Below are positions 1-9,581 of a stretch of DNA of 64,000 nt, piece by piece (position 1 is the first letter of the stretch; each line of letters opens with the position of its first letter). Under the pieces are notes generated by a model that worked only from the letters and a program-made list of their open reading frames with translations, had not been told where the DNA came from and searched no databases. The DNA is taken from assembly GCA_016744475.1 (NCBI GenBank), contig JADGEH010000003.1, positions 28,963 to 92,962 on the forward strand, in the 5' to 3' direction. Both the position numbers and the translations under genes were made by a program. This DNA comes from Thiotrichales bacterium. Lineage in GTDB: Bacteria > Pseudomonadota > Gammaproteobacteria > Beggiatoales > Beggiatoaceae.

Positions 1-1457
1 TGAATATGTGCAATGTCGGTGAATTTGGGGTTTACGGTCTCTTTTTTTGAATCAAAAAAATACAAACCTGAACGTGCGCCCACCCAGAGCATGCCAGACT
101 GATCCTGATAAATGCTACGCACCATATCGCTGTCACTATGATGCGGCAGAGGATAATGGATGAAAGTTTGGCTATCGGTATCAAAACGGCTGAGTACCCC
201 GCCTTCTGTGCCCACCCAAATACGAGCGCTGCGATCCTGATATAAAGCCCACACCTTGTTATGACTCAAACTATGGGGTTGCAGCACATCATGTTGATAC
301 TGCGTCACGGTTTTACGAGTCACATCATAATGATTTAGACCATTTTCAGTGCCGACCCACAGCGCCCCACAACGGGTTTGCAATATAGACAAAACATTGG
401 GGTTGCTTAAAGTGTTGGACTTATTTTGTTGAGAGGTATAGTGGCGAAATTGGTTGTAGCCAGGATCAATACGGTTTAAGCCACGATCTGTTCCCACCCA
501 AATACTGCCTGAACGATCCGTGAGCAAAGACAACACGGCATTATTACTCAGGCTATTAGCATCATTGGGATCATGAAGATGTTTTGTCCAAAAGGTGTCC
601 TTGAGATGAATTTGATATAAACCGTTGCCATCCGTGCCGACCCATAAATACCCTTCATGATCACTGGTCAGCGCCCATACTTTGGCTAAACCTTCGATTT
701 TATAGCGCACAAATTCATCTGAATGAGGACTGTAATAAAACAATCCCTGCTTAGTCCCCACCCACAAACGCTGCTGAGCGTCTTCATGCAACACGGCAAT
801 ATTGTGCTCGGGTAAATAATGCTTAAACCCTTTTTCATCGGCTAACAAACGGTTTAAACCAAAGCCGTCTGTGCCCACCCACACTCTCTTTTGACTATCT
901 TGATACACCGTCCACACCGAATTATCACTCAAACTATCGGCTTGTTGCGGATCATGCTTGTAATGTGCAAAGCGTTCTGTGTCAGGCTCAAAGCGATTTA
1001 AGCCGCCTGCGGCGGTGCCCACCCATAACCTGTTATGGTCATCAGCCTGTATTGACCACACCGTATGATGGCTGAGACTGTGTGGGTTATGCGGTTCTGT
1101 GAGATAACGGGTGAAGTGGTCTAATAAAGGATTAAAGCGGTTTAAGCCGTTGTCCGTACCTACCCATAAAAAACCGTCTTGATCTTCAGTGAGGGTGGAT
1201 ACGCTGTTATGGCTTAAGGAGTGGTTATCTTGCGGTTGGTGGCGGTATTTACGAAACTGCTGACCATCAAAACGATTCAAGCCATCTCGTGTACCGACCC
1301 AGATAAAGCCTTTTTGATCTTGATACAGGGTATACACCGAGGCGTGTGACAGTCCTTCTTGTAAAGAAAAACGTTCAAATTTTAGTAGGGCGAAACAGGT
1401 GCTCGTTAAAGCTAGATTCAGGCAGCATAATAGCGATAAATATTGTAATATTTTCAT
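1..1457 (-). CDS. Two-component-regulator propeller protein, N-terminal part (3' end outside window)
   Basis: Reading leftward from the ATG at 1457 the frame stays open to the window edge, about 485 codons. The N-terminus (MKILQYLSLLCC...) is a signal peptide. What follows is ten visible copies of a propeller-blade motif (F/L-W-V-G-T-x-x-G-L-x-R-F-D), spaced about 140 bp apart at roughly 1300, 1160, 1015, 870, 753, 637, 493, 350, 209 and 80. This is the Reg_prop periplasmic sensor architecture, which normally continues into a Y_Y_Y domain and a membrane-anchored histidine kinase, GGDEF or response-regulator output. The output module lies outside the window, so the signalling type is unknown. 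The start is only 42 bp from the divergent CHAT gene, so the two promoters must overlap the neighbouring 5' coding regions. The family assignment is sure; ligand and output are not known. Confidence 0.88.
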   Translation of the reverse strand, partial: MKILQYLSLLCCLNLALTSTCFALLKFERFSLQEGLSHASVYTLYQDQKGFIWVGTRDGLNRFDGQQFRKYRHQPQDNHSLSHNSVSTLTEDQDGFLWVGTDNGLNRFNPLLDHFTRYLTEPHNPHSLSHHTVWSIQADDHNRLWVGTAAGGLNRFEPDTERFAHYKHDPQQADSLSDNSVWTVYQDSQKRVWVGTDGFGLNRLLADEKGFKHYLPEHNIAVLHEDAQQRLWVGTKQGLFYYSPHSDEFVRYKIEGLAKVWALTSDHEGYLWVGTDGNGLYQIHLKDTFWTKHLHDPNDANSLSNNAVLSLLTDRSGSIWVGTDRGLNRIDPGYNQFRHYTSQQNKSNTLSNPNVLSILQTRCGALWVGTENGLNHYDVTRKTVTQYQHDVLQPHSLSHNKVWALYQDRSARIWVGTEGGVLSRFDTDSQTFIHYPLPHHSDSDMVRSIYQDQSGMLWVGARSGLYFFDSKKETVNPKFTDIAHI

Positions 1458-1499
1458 ACTTTAAGGTCTCTGCAAGCATATTTCAAACAAGGCATCAAC

Positions 1500-3959
1500 A
1501 TGTTATATCGCATCTTCTTATTAGTCTTATCCATTGTTTTACTACCTATTTCTTTATTAGCTAAAGAGCCATCACCGGCTCAACAAGCTTTTTGGACAGG
1601 GCATTACGAACAAGCCATTACGCACTGGCAACAGCAGCTACAAAACAGCTCACAAGCCTCACAACATCTGCATTATCGGTTGCGCATCGCCACCGCCCAA
1701 CGCCAAATGGGCGCGTACTCATGGGCTGAGCATCAGTTGCAACAAGTGCAATCAGAGCTACAAAAACCTCATGTTTCGGCTGAATTAAAAGCTGATTTTT
1801 ACACTGAGTACAGTAAGTTAATGACAGCTAAAGGCCGCCAATATTGGCCTAAAGCACAGGGCGCTATTCAACAAGCCATCAAGTGGGCACAGACCGCTCA
1901 TCAGCCTCAACAACAAGCACGAGTGCTCAACCAACGGGGCAATTTACAAGGATTATTATTGGAGTATGAAATGGCTTTAGGCAGTTATGCTAAAGCGCTG
2001 GCTTTATTATCTCCAAAAGACCATGAGTTACGCGATAAAATACTGATTAACCAAGCACATAAAACTTATTTGCTAGAGACTGATAATGCCTATCAACACG
2101 ACCATTTAAACCTAGCTTATCAAAACAGCATCGAGCGTGTATTACAAATTTTGACACGTTCAGAGGATTGGCAAGATGTGTATGCACAGATTATGGGGCA
2201 GATTAATATCGTCCAATTGGCTTTACAGATAAACCAACAACTCAGCCCACCAGATGAACGATTACAACAACAGGCGTATCACGCTTTACAACAAGCGATA
2301 CAAAGAGCTAAAAATATTCAACAAGCACGGGCTTTATCCCATGCTCAAGGGGCTTTGGGCGGTATGTATTTACAACAAAGTCAATTAAATAGCGCCTTGC
2401 AACTGACTCAACAAGCCTTGTTTAACGCTCAGTCCAGCGCGGATAATAAATTGTTTTATCTTTGGTATCAGCAGCTTGGCGAGATTTACAAACAACAAAA
2501 CAAGCTCCCGCAAGCGATTAAAGCCTACCAAAATGCGGTGGATAAGCTTACCCCGATTCGTTTGCGCGATGCACAGACAGGGTATTGTGATATTCAAGAC
2601 AGTTTTCGTGAACGCATTGCCCCTGCCTACTTTGAACTGGCTGACTTGCTCTTACAACAAGCCGCGCACACAGATGATCCCGCGCACAAAAAAGCCTTAT
2701 TACTCAAAGCCAGAGACAGCATAGAATCGTTTAAAGGTGCCGAATTACAGGCCTATTATCAAGATGATTGTATTGCTGTGTATGCTGAAGAAGCCTTGGT
2801 GGATCAATATCTGGATCAGCATACAGCGGTGTTATATCCCATTGCTTTGCGTGATAGATTGGAATTACTACTCAGTTTAAACGGACATATTTATCAAAAA
2901 ACATTGCCCATTGCTCAAGAACACTTAGCACAAACCGTAGCTTTGTTTTTATCGCCGCTACGTCAGCATCCGTATCCACAGTTATTAGAGCGTGGTCGCG
3001 GTGTCAGCAGGGGGGTCAATAGAGGCGTGAGTCGTAGCGATTCTGACACTGCCAACAGCATTGTGTGTTCACCCGAACCACGGGGTGAAGCTGTTCCACT
3101 GCCAAATCCTGCCAAGCGCTTTAAACAACCTGCACAAGATTTGTATCAATGGTTAATCAAACCTCTGAACAGCGTGTTGCAACAGCATCAGATTCATACC
3201 TTAGTAGTCGCTCCTGATGGTGTGCTACGCACCATGCCTTTCGCGGCTTTATACAATGGTCAGCAGTTTTTGATTGAAGAATATGCACTCGCCGTGATTC
3301 CTAGCCTGTCCTTGAGCCATGTAGAACAACATCAATCAGTAGAACATAGTATTTTACTGGCAGCTTTATCCGATGCACGTCATGGTTTTTCCGCCATTCC
3401 TTGTGCTGAATACGAAATTAACGCGCTAAATGATTTATTAAGCCCGACTCATCCTCCGCTGGTCAATAAAGGTTTCCTTAAAAGCCAATTACAGCAACGC
3501 TTATCCAATAGCAATGATGCTTTTGTTCATATCGCCACGCATGGACAATTCAATGCCGATTTAGATAAAACCTTTATTCTGACTTACGACGAAGCTTTAT
3601 CATTAAATACTTTAGAGCAACTGATGAAGCTCTCCACTTTACGCCAACGTCCGATAGAACTATTAACTTTAAGTGCTTGTGAAACTGCGGCGGGAGATGA
3701 TCGTGCGGCGCTAGGATTAGCCGGAGTGGCATTAAAAGCGGGTGTCAACAGCGCCTTAGCCAGCTTATGGCAAGTGGATGATGAAGCCACACCTGCGGTG
3801 ATTTTAGAGTTTTACCGTCAATTGATGGATCAACCAGAGCACAGCAAAGCGCAAGCCTTGCAGCAAGCGCAAATCAAACTCTTACGCAGTCAACACTTAG
3901 CCCAATACCATCATCCTTATTATTGGGCAGCGTTCTTATTGATTGGCAACTGGTTGTAG
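1500..3959 (+). CDS. Secreted TPR-CHAT domain protein (caspase-fold peptidase)
   Basis: An 819-residue protein with a signal peptide (MLYRIFLLVLSIVLLPISLLA) and a long helical TPR region (about residues 25-450, with repeated QQA/LQQA-type helices). It ends in a CHAT domain (about 560-819). The caspase-like dyad is visible: H681 in HIATHG and C727 in LSACET, followed by the conserved GDDRAALGLAGVALKAG block and a C-terminal YWAAFLLIG. CHAT domains are clan CD cysteine peptidases or scaffolds, and with TPRs they often act in signalling or cell-death complexes. Substrate and trigger are unknown. A short arginine/glycine/serine-rich insert around residues 498-515, absent from the paralogue at 26157-28454, sits just before the CHAT domain. 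A Shine-Dalgarno-like AAGGC precedes the ATG. The neighbouring propeller gene is divergent, which suggests but does not show a sensor/effector pair. Confidence 0.88.
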   Translation: MLYRIFLLVLSIVLLPISLLAKEPSPAQQAFWTGHYEQAITHWQQQLQNSSQASQHLHYRLRIATAQRQMGAYSWAEHQLQQVQSELQKPHVSAELKADFYTEYSKLMTAKGRQYWPKAQGAIQQAIKWAQTAHQPQQQARVLNQRGNLQGLLLEYEMALGSYAKALALLSPKDHELRDKILINQAHKTYLLETDNAYQHDHLNLAYQNSIERVLQILTRSEDWQDVYAQIMGQINIVQLALQINQQLSPPDERLQQQAYHALQQAIQRAKNIQQARALSHAQGALGGMYLQQSQLNSALQLTQQALFNAQSSADNKLFYLWYQQLGEIYKQQNKLPQAIKAYQNAVDKLTPIRLRDAQTGYCDIQDSFRERIAPAYFELADLLLQQAAHTDDPAHKKALLLKARDSIESFKGAELQAYYQDDCIAVYAEEALVDQYLDQHTAVLYPIALRDRLELLLSLNGHIYQKTLPIAQEHLAQTVALFLSPLRQHPYPQLLERGRGVSRGVNRGVSRSDSDTANSIVCSPEPRGEAVPLPNPAKRFKQPAQDLYQWLIKPLNSVLQQHQIHTLVVAPDGVLRTMPFAALYNGQQFLIEEYALAVIPSLSLSHVEQHQSVEHSILLAALSDARHGFSAIPCAEYEINALNDLLSPTHPPLVNKGFLKSQLQQRLSNSNDAFVHIATHGQFNADLDKTFILTYDEALSLNTLEQLMKLSTLRQRPIELLTLSACETAAGDDRAALGLAGVALKAGVNSALASLWQVDDEATPAVILEFYRQLMDQPEHSKAQALQQAQIKLLRSQHLAQYHHPYYWAAFLLIGNWL

Positions 3960-3987
3960 AAATGGGTGAAAGGAGTTCAGATAAAGC

Positions 3988-6606
3988 TCAATCTACTTGC
4001 TCATGCAAAAAGGCTTCAAAGGCTAACGTGTCGATGGGGCGACTAAAAAAGTAACCCTGACCGGTGTGACAACCTTGCTTGTGCAGAAATTCAATTTGCG
4101 TTTGGCTTTCAATCCCCTCAGCCACAATACCTAAATGCAAGCGCTGGCCTAAGCTTATAATCGCACTAACAATTTCTGCATCCTGCTTTAAGTCTTCAAT
4201 GTCACGCACAAAGGATTGATCTATTTTTAATTCGGCAATCGGGAAGCGTTTTAAATAACTTAAAGAAGAATAACCCGTACCGAAATCATCAATTGCCAGC
4301 GTGACTCCCATCTCTTGCAAGGCTTGCAAAGTATCAATCACACTGTTTTCTTCTTGAATTAAAATGCTTTCAGTGAGCTCAAGTTTAAGAAACGGGGCTT
4401 TAAGTCCTGTTTCTTCTAAAATTTGCGCTACATCTTCTGCTAAATGACCATGACTGAATTGTCGTGCGGATAAATTCACGGCTACTTTAAGCTTTTTAAA
4501 GCCTTTATCATGCCAGACTTTAGTTTGTGCACACGCGGTACGTAATACCCAATGACCAATGTCTACAATTAAATGACTTTCTTCAGCCAGCGGAATAAAA
4601 TGAGCCGGAGAAATCATACCTTGTTCAGGGTGGAACCAACGAATGAGCGCTTCCATACCAATGAGTTTTTTCTGTTTTAAATCAAACTGCGGCTGATAAA
4701 AAACTTGAAACTCATCACGCTCTAAAGCTTTGCGTAGATTGCTTTCAAGCAGTAAAAGCTCCAAGCTTTGAGTATTCATTTCACTCATATAAAATTGATA
4801 ATTATTGCCACCACCTTGTTTAGCTTGATACATGGCTGTTTTAGCATTTTGAGTTAAAGTATCACCATCAGAGCCATCATTAGGACATAAGCTGATCCCA
4901 ATACTGCCACTGACATAAATTTCTTTATCGTCCATCAAGTATTCTTTTTTGAAAACGCTTAATATATTATTCGCTATACGAGTAGCATGATCGGTGTTGG
5001 GAATATCCTCCACTATAATCGCAAATTCATCGCCGCCTAAATGTGCCACCGTATCCTCAGAACGTACCGTATCTTGCAAACGTTTGGCAAAACGCTTAAT
5101 GATGTCATCGCCTTTTTCATGCCCCAAAGTGGTATTGATGTCTTTTAAGCGATCTAAATCCATCATGATCACCGCCATGCGTAGTTGATCTCGTATAGCA
5201 CGCTGTAGGGCATGAGCCAGTCGATCATTAAACAATAGACGGTTAGGCAATCCAGTTAAATCATTATGTTGAGATAAATAATCAATTTTCTTCTCAGATT
5301 GTTTAATCGCACTAATGTCAGAAAACACACCTACATAGTTGACAGGTTGTTCAAATTCATTAAGAACACTGCTAATGGTCAACCATTCATGATAAATCTC
5401 ACCTGATTTGCGTCGATTAATGATCTCGCCTTGCCAATGTCCATGTTCTTCCAAATTGTTCCACATACTTTTATAAAAATCATGATCTTGTTGACCCGAT
5501 TGTAATAAGGCAGGGGTTTTTCCTTTCGCTTCATCAAAGCTATAACCCGTAGTATCAGTGAACGCTTTATTGGTTTTTATAATGCCTCCTTGTAAATCGG
5601 TAATCACCACGCCTTCAGCCGTGTTTTCAAAAACCGCCGCCGCTTGCCGTAGACGGTTTTCATCTTGCTTCCGTTCAGTGATGTCTAAGCAGGTAAAGAT
5701 GACATATTTAGAGTGTTGTTTTTCATCTAATTGAATATCACATACGCAATCTACACAAAGCTGCCCACCGTCTTTACGCAGTAATGGCGTTTCTGCATAT
5801 TGCATGGCGCTGTGCTCTTCTACTGATGAAGGGGCTAAAGAACCCGTGAAATGAGGAAAGATATGGGCGAGCGATAATGCGGTGAGTTCTTCTTTCTTGT
5901 ATCCAGTGAGGTGATAAAAGCTATGGTTGGCTTGCAAGGGTTTACCCTGTGGATCAAGCACTAAAATCATCGCATGGGTAGCATTTAAAAGAATATTAGC
6001 AAAACTTTTTTCTTGTTCTAAGGTGTGATTGAGTTGCTGGAATTCATTTAATTGCTGGTGTATGACTTGATCTAAAGGACGTAATGCAATGCGACTGAGT
6101 AATATCCATAATACAACACTCAAACATACAAAAATCAATAATGCGACTAACAGCAATTTCCATTCTTGTTGCTTTAAGGCGTGATGTATATATTGTGTAT
6201 TCAAATGCATTTCAATATCTAATGACACTTCATAGGCATTGGTACTGACTTTAATGAGCATCATGTCCTGCGTAGATAATGCAGGCGTTAAATGGTGCGA
6301 CTGAGGCTGCCATTCAAATAAAGACTCAGATTGATGATCAATCTTTAGATAATGAATGTCTGGATGGCTCTTAAGCCAATGTTGCAATAAGGGGGGAATG
6401 TCATGCTCACTGTTATGTGCCCATGCATAGGCGACAAATTCACCCAGCATGTCTAGCTGCGCTCGTACACGCTGCTGTTCTTGAGACAGCACAAAGCGAG
6501 TTTGCTGTTGCAAGACTAATTGATAACCCAGCAAGAGAAAACAGAGGAGGATGCCTGAAAAAATCATAAACAGGCGTTGGGAAAAAATTTGGGATGTATG
6601 GCTCAT
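3988..6606 (-). CDS. Membrane-bound PAS-PAS-GGDEF-EAL cyclic-di-GMP enzyme
   Basis: An 872-residue bifunctional-type c-di-GMP protein. A transmembrane helix near residues 13-33 and another near 150-173 enclose a periplasmic sensor segment. Two PAS domains follow (about 200-315 and 325-440), then GGDEF (about 445-605) and EAL (about 615-870). The GGDEF active-site signature is intact near residue 524, and an RxxD inhibitory site (RSED) lies exactly five residues upstream, so product inhibition is likely. The EAL domain keeps EALIR, NLSARQ, KLELTES, IDDFGTGYSSL, KID and EGIES, the residues expected of an active phosphodiesterase. Whether synthesis or breakdown dominates cannot be read from sequence. 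The gene converges on the CHAT gene, leaving 28 bp between stops, and has its own upstream region of about 410 bp. Confidence 0.93.
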   Translation of the reverse strand: MSHTSQIFSQRLFMIFSGILLCFLLLGYQLVLQQQTRFVLSQEQQRVRAQLDMLGEFVAYAWAHNSEHDIPPLLQHWLKSHPDIHYLKIDHQSESLFEWQPQSHHLTPALSTQDMMLIKVSTNAYEVSLDIEMHLNTQYIHHALKQQEWKLLLVALLIFVCLSVVLWILLSRIALRPLDQVIHQQLNEFQQLNHTLEQEKSFANILLNATHAMILVLDPQGKPLQANHSFYHLTGYKKEELTALSLAHIFPHFTGSLAPSSVEEHSAMQYAETPLLRKDGGQLCVDCVCDIQLDEKQHSKYVIFTCLDITERKQDENRLRQAAAVFENTAEGVVITDLQGGIIKTNKAFTDTTGYSFDEAKGKTPALLQSGQQDHDFYKSMWNNLEEHGHWQGEIINRRKSGEIYHEWLTISSVLNEFEQPVNYVGVFSDISAIKQSEKKIDYLSQHNDLTGLPNRLLFNDRLAHALQRAIRDQLRMAVIMMDLDRLKDINTTLGHEKGDDIIKRFAKRLQDTVRSEDTVAHLGGDEFAIIVEDIPNTDHATRIANNILSVFKKEYLMDDKEIYVSGSIGISLCPNDGSDGDTLTQNAKTAMYQAKQGGGNNYQFYMSEMNTQSLELLLLESNLRKALERDEFQVFYQPQFDLKQKKLIGMEALIRWFHPEQGMISPAHFIPLAEESHLIVDIGHWVLRTACAQTKVWHDKGFKKLKVAVNLSARQFSHGHLAEDVAQILEETGLKAPFLKLELTESILIQEENSVIDTLQALQEMGVTLAIDDFGTGYSSLSYLKRFPIAELKIDQSFVRDIEDLKQDAEIVSAIISLGQRLHLGIVAEGIESQTQIEFLHKQGCHTGQGYFFSRPIDTLAFEAFLHEQVD

Positions 6607-7017
6607 GAAACGCTATGGTGTAGCCGTCCATAATGGAGGCCGTATTTTAGAGTCTATTAAGAACACAGGATCATTAGCTGCAAAACCGCTCTTTTGGTCA
6701 AACTCAAAAGGGGGCGTTTTCGCTACGATACCTTGTATTTGTATAGATTCTTAGAGAATGGTAGATGGGTTCACAGACTGATGAAACCATCTCAGTACAG
6801 GACGTTTAGAATGTATACGAAGATGGGACACCCCCGTATATACTCTCAGTTACAATTGTGGGGGCTGTTGGAGAAAGGCGCAAATATTTTATGCGAGCAT
6901 ACAAAAATTTGTAGAGCTTAGGAGGCTGTCCTAGAACATAAGACCTACTGCAAAAAAGTGGAATTTGGCCTGCTTTTGCGCTTTTTTTCGCTACGACACA
7001 CCCCTTTCGCCACCCAT
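6607..7017. other. Gene-free spacer with decayed MITE-like remnant
   Basis: I see no convincing gene in these 411 bases. Positions 6668-6699 align, with several mismatches, to the interior of the MITE family at 34861 and 41446 (shared GGATCAT, GCTGCAAA, CTTTTGG). The recognisable TA-flanked ends are missing, so this is a decayed copy. Around 6921-6940 the text AGGAGGCTGTCCTAGAACA resembles an insertion-sequence end, but no partner end was found. The promoter of the PAS-GGDEF-EAL gene must lie in the left part. Confidence 0.4.
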
Positions 7018-7431
7018 TTATTCTTCATCAGATGTTTGCAGCATGGCATTTAAGACCATATCCGTCAGGCTGACAATCCCGACGACTTCATCATTTTCTA
7101 CCACGGGTGCGCGAGAAATACGAAATTGATCAAATAAACGGGCGCAGTAGCGAATATCCATATCAGGGGACACGGTCAAAGCGGGTTTAGTCATCACTTC
7201 GTACACATTCACCCGTTCAGGTGCTCGATCTTTGGCTAACACGCGGCGTGCAATATCGGGAATCAATAAAATCCCAAATTCATCATCCGCATGACGTTTT
7301 TTGATAATTAAGGTTTTGGTTTCTACGTGTTTCATGGTTTTCAAAGCTTCATCGACGGTTGCCAGCCCATCAATATGATCCACTTCTTTTTTCATCACAT
7401 CGCGTACACGTACCAGTTTTTTTACACTCAT
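7018..7431 (-). CDS. CBS-pair domain protein
   Basis: A 137-residue protein made almost wholly of a CBS pair: first CBS about residues 10-62 (VRDVMKKEVDHIDGLATVDEALKTM), second about 75-130 (VYEVMTKPALTVSPDMDIRYCARLF ... RAPVVENDEVVGIVSLTDMV). CBS pairs bind adenine nucleotides and act as energy or ionic-strength sensors. An upstream in-frame start exists at 7515, but the ATG at 7431 has a good ribosome site (AGGACAGG) and matches the domain boundary, so I chose it. It is the last gene of a leftward operon with a PII-like protein and two DUF1538 membrane proteins, so it may modulate them. No catalytic domain is present. Confidence 0.85.
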   Translation of the reverse strand: MSVKKLVRVRDVMKKEVDHIDGLATVDEALKTMKHVETKTLIIKKRHADDEFGILLIPDIARRVLAKDRAPERVNVYEVMTKPALTVSPDMDIRYCARLFDQFRISRAPVVENDEVVGIVSLTDMVLNAMLQTSDEE

Positions 7432-7525
7432 CAGACCTGTCCTTCTCCAACTCAAAAAATAATTGTTTTGCACTCTCAATAAGAGATTTGTAAAACCTTG
7501 TTCTCTATCTTGCACAAGTTTTTTG

Positions 7526-7876
7526 CTAAAGTTGGGTTTCTACCACTTCGCTTAAGCGTTCTACTTGATGGGCAACACCAATCGCATCTTCTACATCAAT
7601 TTGAAAAGCGATGCCTGCTCCGACTTTGTTTTCAAAGCTGCACACTTGTTCTATGGTTTCTAAAATCGAACGCGACATATGCTCTTCGACCAGTAACAAC
7701 ACCACATCACGTTGTCTTTCTAAGGCGAGACCAAAGAAAGTTTTACTGGGTTCAAGTCCTTCACCGCGTGCATGATTAATCACAGTAGCGCCGGTTGCCC
7801 CTACTTTACGCACGGCTTCTAACATTTTATCGGTATGATTTTCATCAACAAAGGCAATAATGAGTTTGAAATGCAT
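7526..7876 (-). CDS. PII-like signalling protein linked to DUF1538
   Basis: A 116-residue protein with the ferredoxin-like PII fold pattern: FKLIIAFVDENHTDKMLEAVRKVGATGATVINHARGEG at the N-terminus, a T-loop-like stretch, then a B-loop-like region near VEEHMSRSILETIE. GlnB and GlnK are of similar length (112 residues), but the uridylylated T-loop tyrosine is not evident, so this is better called PII-like than glnB. PII-like proteins bind nucleotides and switch transporters or enzymes by direct contact. It lies 89 bp downstream of a DUF1538 gene and 94 bp upstream of the CBS gene, all on the same strand, so membrane-protein control is the most natural role. The fold call is firm and the partner is inferred from position. 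Confidence 0.8.
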   Translation of the reverse strand: MHFKLIIAFVDENHTDKMLEAVRKVGATGATVINHARGEGLEPSKTFFGLALERQRDVVLLLVEEHMSRSILETIEQVCSFENKVGAGIAFQIDVEDAIGVAHQVERLSEVVETQL

Positions 7877-7964
7877 GTTTCATCTTCCTTATAGGACAGC
7901 TTAAATCCACATTCTGTAAAAGTTTAAGGATAACAGCGCTTAGCGTGCTCTTATCCCTGACCGA

Positions 7965-8786
7965 TCACTGATTGATGTGGGTAGACGATTCCCGTTGAGC
8001 ATGACGCTGCCGTGAAGACCGTGTTTCTCGCCATTCTGCCAGTTGCGCATAAGCCATCACGCTCATGATGGGAAATAAACTGGCAAAAGCGATGAGCCCA
8101 AAACCATCCATCACCGGATCACGGCCTGCAATATTTTCTGCTAAGCCCAATCCCAGTGCGGCGACCAGCGGTACCGTCACGGTTGAAGTGGTCACGCCTC
8201 CTGAATCATAAGCCAGCGCGATAATGCTGCGAGGCGCATACATGGTTTGAATCATCACCAGCACGTACCCCGTAATAATATAGTAATGCAAGGGCGTACC
8301 CGTTACGATACGAAAGGCACCCAGTGAAATGCCTACCGCCACCCCCACCGCCACTGCCACTCGCAAACCCCAAACAGAGATAGTGCCACCGGACACTTCG
8401 CTGGCTTTTAAGGCCACCGCCAGCAATGAAGGTTCTGCAATCGTGGTAGAAAAACCAATCGCCGCTGCAAATAAATACACCCAGTAGTAATCCGCCCAAT
8501 GTACCTGTAATGACTGCCCCAATTGTTCTGTGCCGTAAATAAAAGCCGGGTTAGTCAATTGTTGCGCCATGATGTCACCCAATGGAAACAGCGCTTCCTG
8601 CAAACCTTCAAGAAATAAAGCCATGCCCAGTAATACATAAAAAAAGCCCAATAACACTTTGGGCAAATTAGGCACTGGACGGCGGATGACAAATATCTGG
8701 AAACCAAAAATAATGACCGCTATAGGCAGCACATCCCAGATGGTTTGCAGCAGCGGGTCGGTAAAATGTAACAACCAGTCAAGCAT
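7965..8786 (-). CDS. DUF1538 membrane protein (second of a pair)
   Basis: A polytopic membrane protein of 273 residues from the ATG at 8786, which has a clear AAGGAAG ribosome site. An in-frame ATG 21 bases upstream lacks one. The DUF1538 hallmarks are present: GFSTTIAEPSLLAVA about mid-protein and [15 protein letters not shown] followed by [20 protein letters not shown] near the C-terminus. The same blocks occur in the neighbour at 8826-9581, so the pair are paralogues and probably form a heteromeric membrane unit. DUF1538 has no established substrate known to me; a transporter is the usual guess. The C-terminal tail is charged and cytoplasmic-looking. Operon with the PII-like and CBS genes. 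Confidence 0.85.
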   Translation of the reverse strand: MLDWLLHFTDPLLQTIWDVLPIAVIIFGFQIFVIRRPVPNLPKVLLGFFYVLLGMALFLEGLQEALFPLGDIMAQQLTNPAFIYGTEQLGQSLQVHWADYYWVYLFAAAIGFSTTIAEPSLLAVALKASEVSGGTISVWGLRVAVAVGVAVGISLGAFRIVTGTPLHYYIITGYVLVMIQTMYAPRSIIALAYDSGGVTTSTVTVPLVAALGLGLAENIAGRDPVMDGFGLIAFASLFPIMSVMAYAQLAEWRETRSSRQRHAQRESSTHINQ

Positions 8787-8825
8787 GAATCTTCCTTGTT
8801 TATGCACACTACATAAGAGGCTGAA

Positions 8826-9581
8826 TTAATGCATTAAAATGCCATATAACATGACAAAAATGATCGGTGTAAGCGAGGCAAAAGCGATTAAACCAAAACC
8901 ATCTAACATCGGATTGCGGCCTTTAATACTCGACGCCAAGCCTACACCCAATGCCGTGACCAAAGGGACAGTAATGGTTGACGTCGTCACACCGCCTGAA
9001 TCATAAGCAATACCAATAATCCATTCTGGTGCAAATGCGGTCATCACCACCACACCCGTATAGCCTGCCAGAATCAAAAAATGAATCGGCCAGCCCTTAA
9101 TAATCCGAATCACCCCGATCAACACCGCAAAACCCACCGACAAAGCCACGGTAAAACGCAAGCCATCGGCATATTTATTACGCGCCATCTCCGTATTTTC
9201 AATGATTTGCCCCGTGGCAGCCACTTGCGCAGCCTCCTGGGCGACTGCAATCAGCGCCGGTTCTGCCACCGTGGTACCAAAGCCCAAAGCAAACGCAAAC
9301 AATAACAAACCGCTCAAACTGCCCTTACTGGCAAAAGCGTAAGCCATGCTTTCGCCAATAGGGAATAAACCGATTTCCAGTCCACGAATAAATAAAGCCA
9401 AGCCCAAAGCCACCAGGAGGATACCACCCAACAACCCCGCTAAATCAGGCAAAGGCTGACGTAATACGAGTAATTGAAAAAAGGCGATGACCGCAATAAT
9501 CGGTAACAAATCACGCATACTACCTAGCAGTGTTCGCCCAAAAGAGCTTAAAGAGGTTAAAACTGAAGTCAATAATGTCAT
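8826..9581 (-). CDS. DUF1538 membrane protein (first of a pair)
   Basis: A 251-residue polytopic membrane protein and the first gene of the leftward operon. It carries the same DUF1538 blocks as its neighbour: [18 protein letters not shown] near residues 98-115 and [24 protein letters not shown], then [20 protein letters not shown] near the end. Several hydrophobic helices are evident (for example [16 protein letters not shown] and [19 protein letters not shown]). It lies 39 bp upstream of the second DUF1538 gene. The duplicated gene, together with downstream PII-like and CBS sensor genes, suggests a nucleotide-regulated transporter complex. The function is inferred; only family and topology are seen. 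Confidence 0.85.
   Translation of the reverse strand: MTLLTSVLTSLSSFGRTLLGSMRDLLPIIAVIAFFQLLVLRQPLPDLAGLLGGILLVALGLALFIRGLEIGLFPIGESMAYAFASKGSLSGLLLFAFALGFGTTVAEPALIAVAQEAAQVAATGQIIENTEMARNKYADGLRFTVALSVGFAVLIGVIRIIKGWPIHFLILAGYTGVVVMTAFAPEWIIGIAYDSGGVTTSTITVPLVTALGVGLASSIKGRNPMLDGFGLIAFASLTPIIFVMLYGILMH

Noticed and set aside
1..1457. Regular repeats of about 140 bp that could suggest an array
   Set aside because: The period is that of propeller blades in a continuous reading frame; there are no identical repeats or spacers as in CRISPR.
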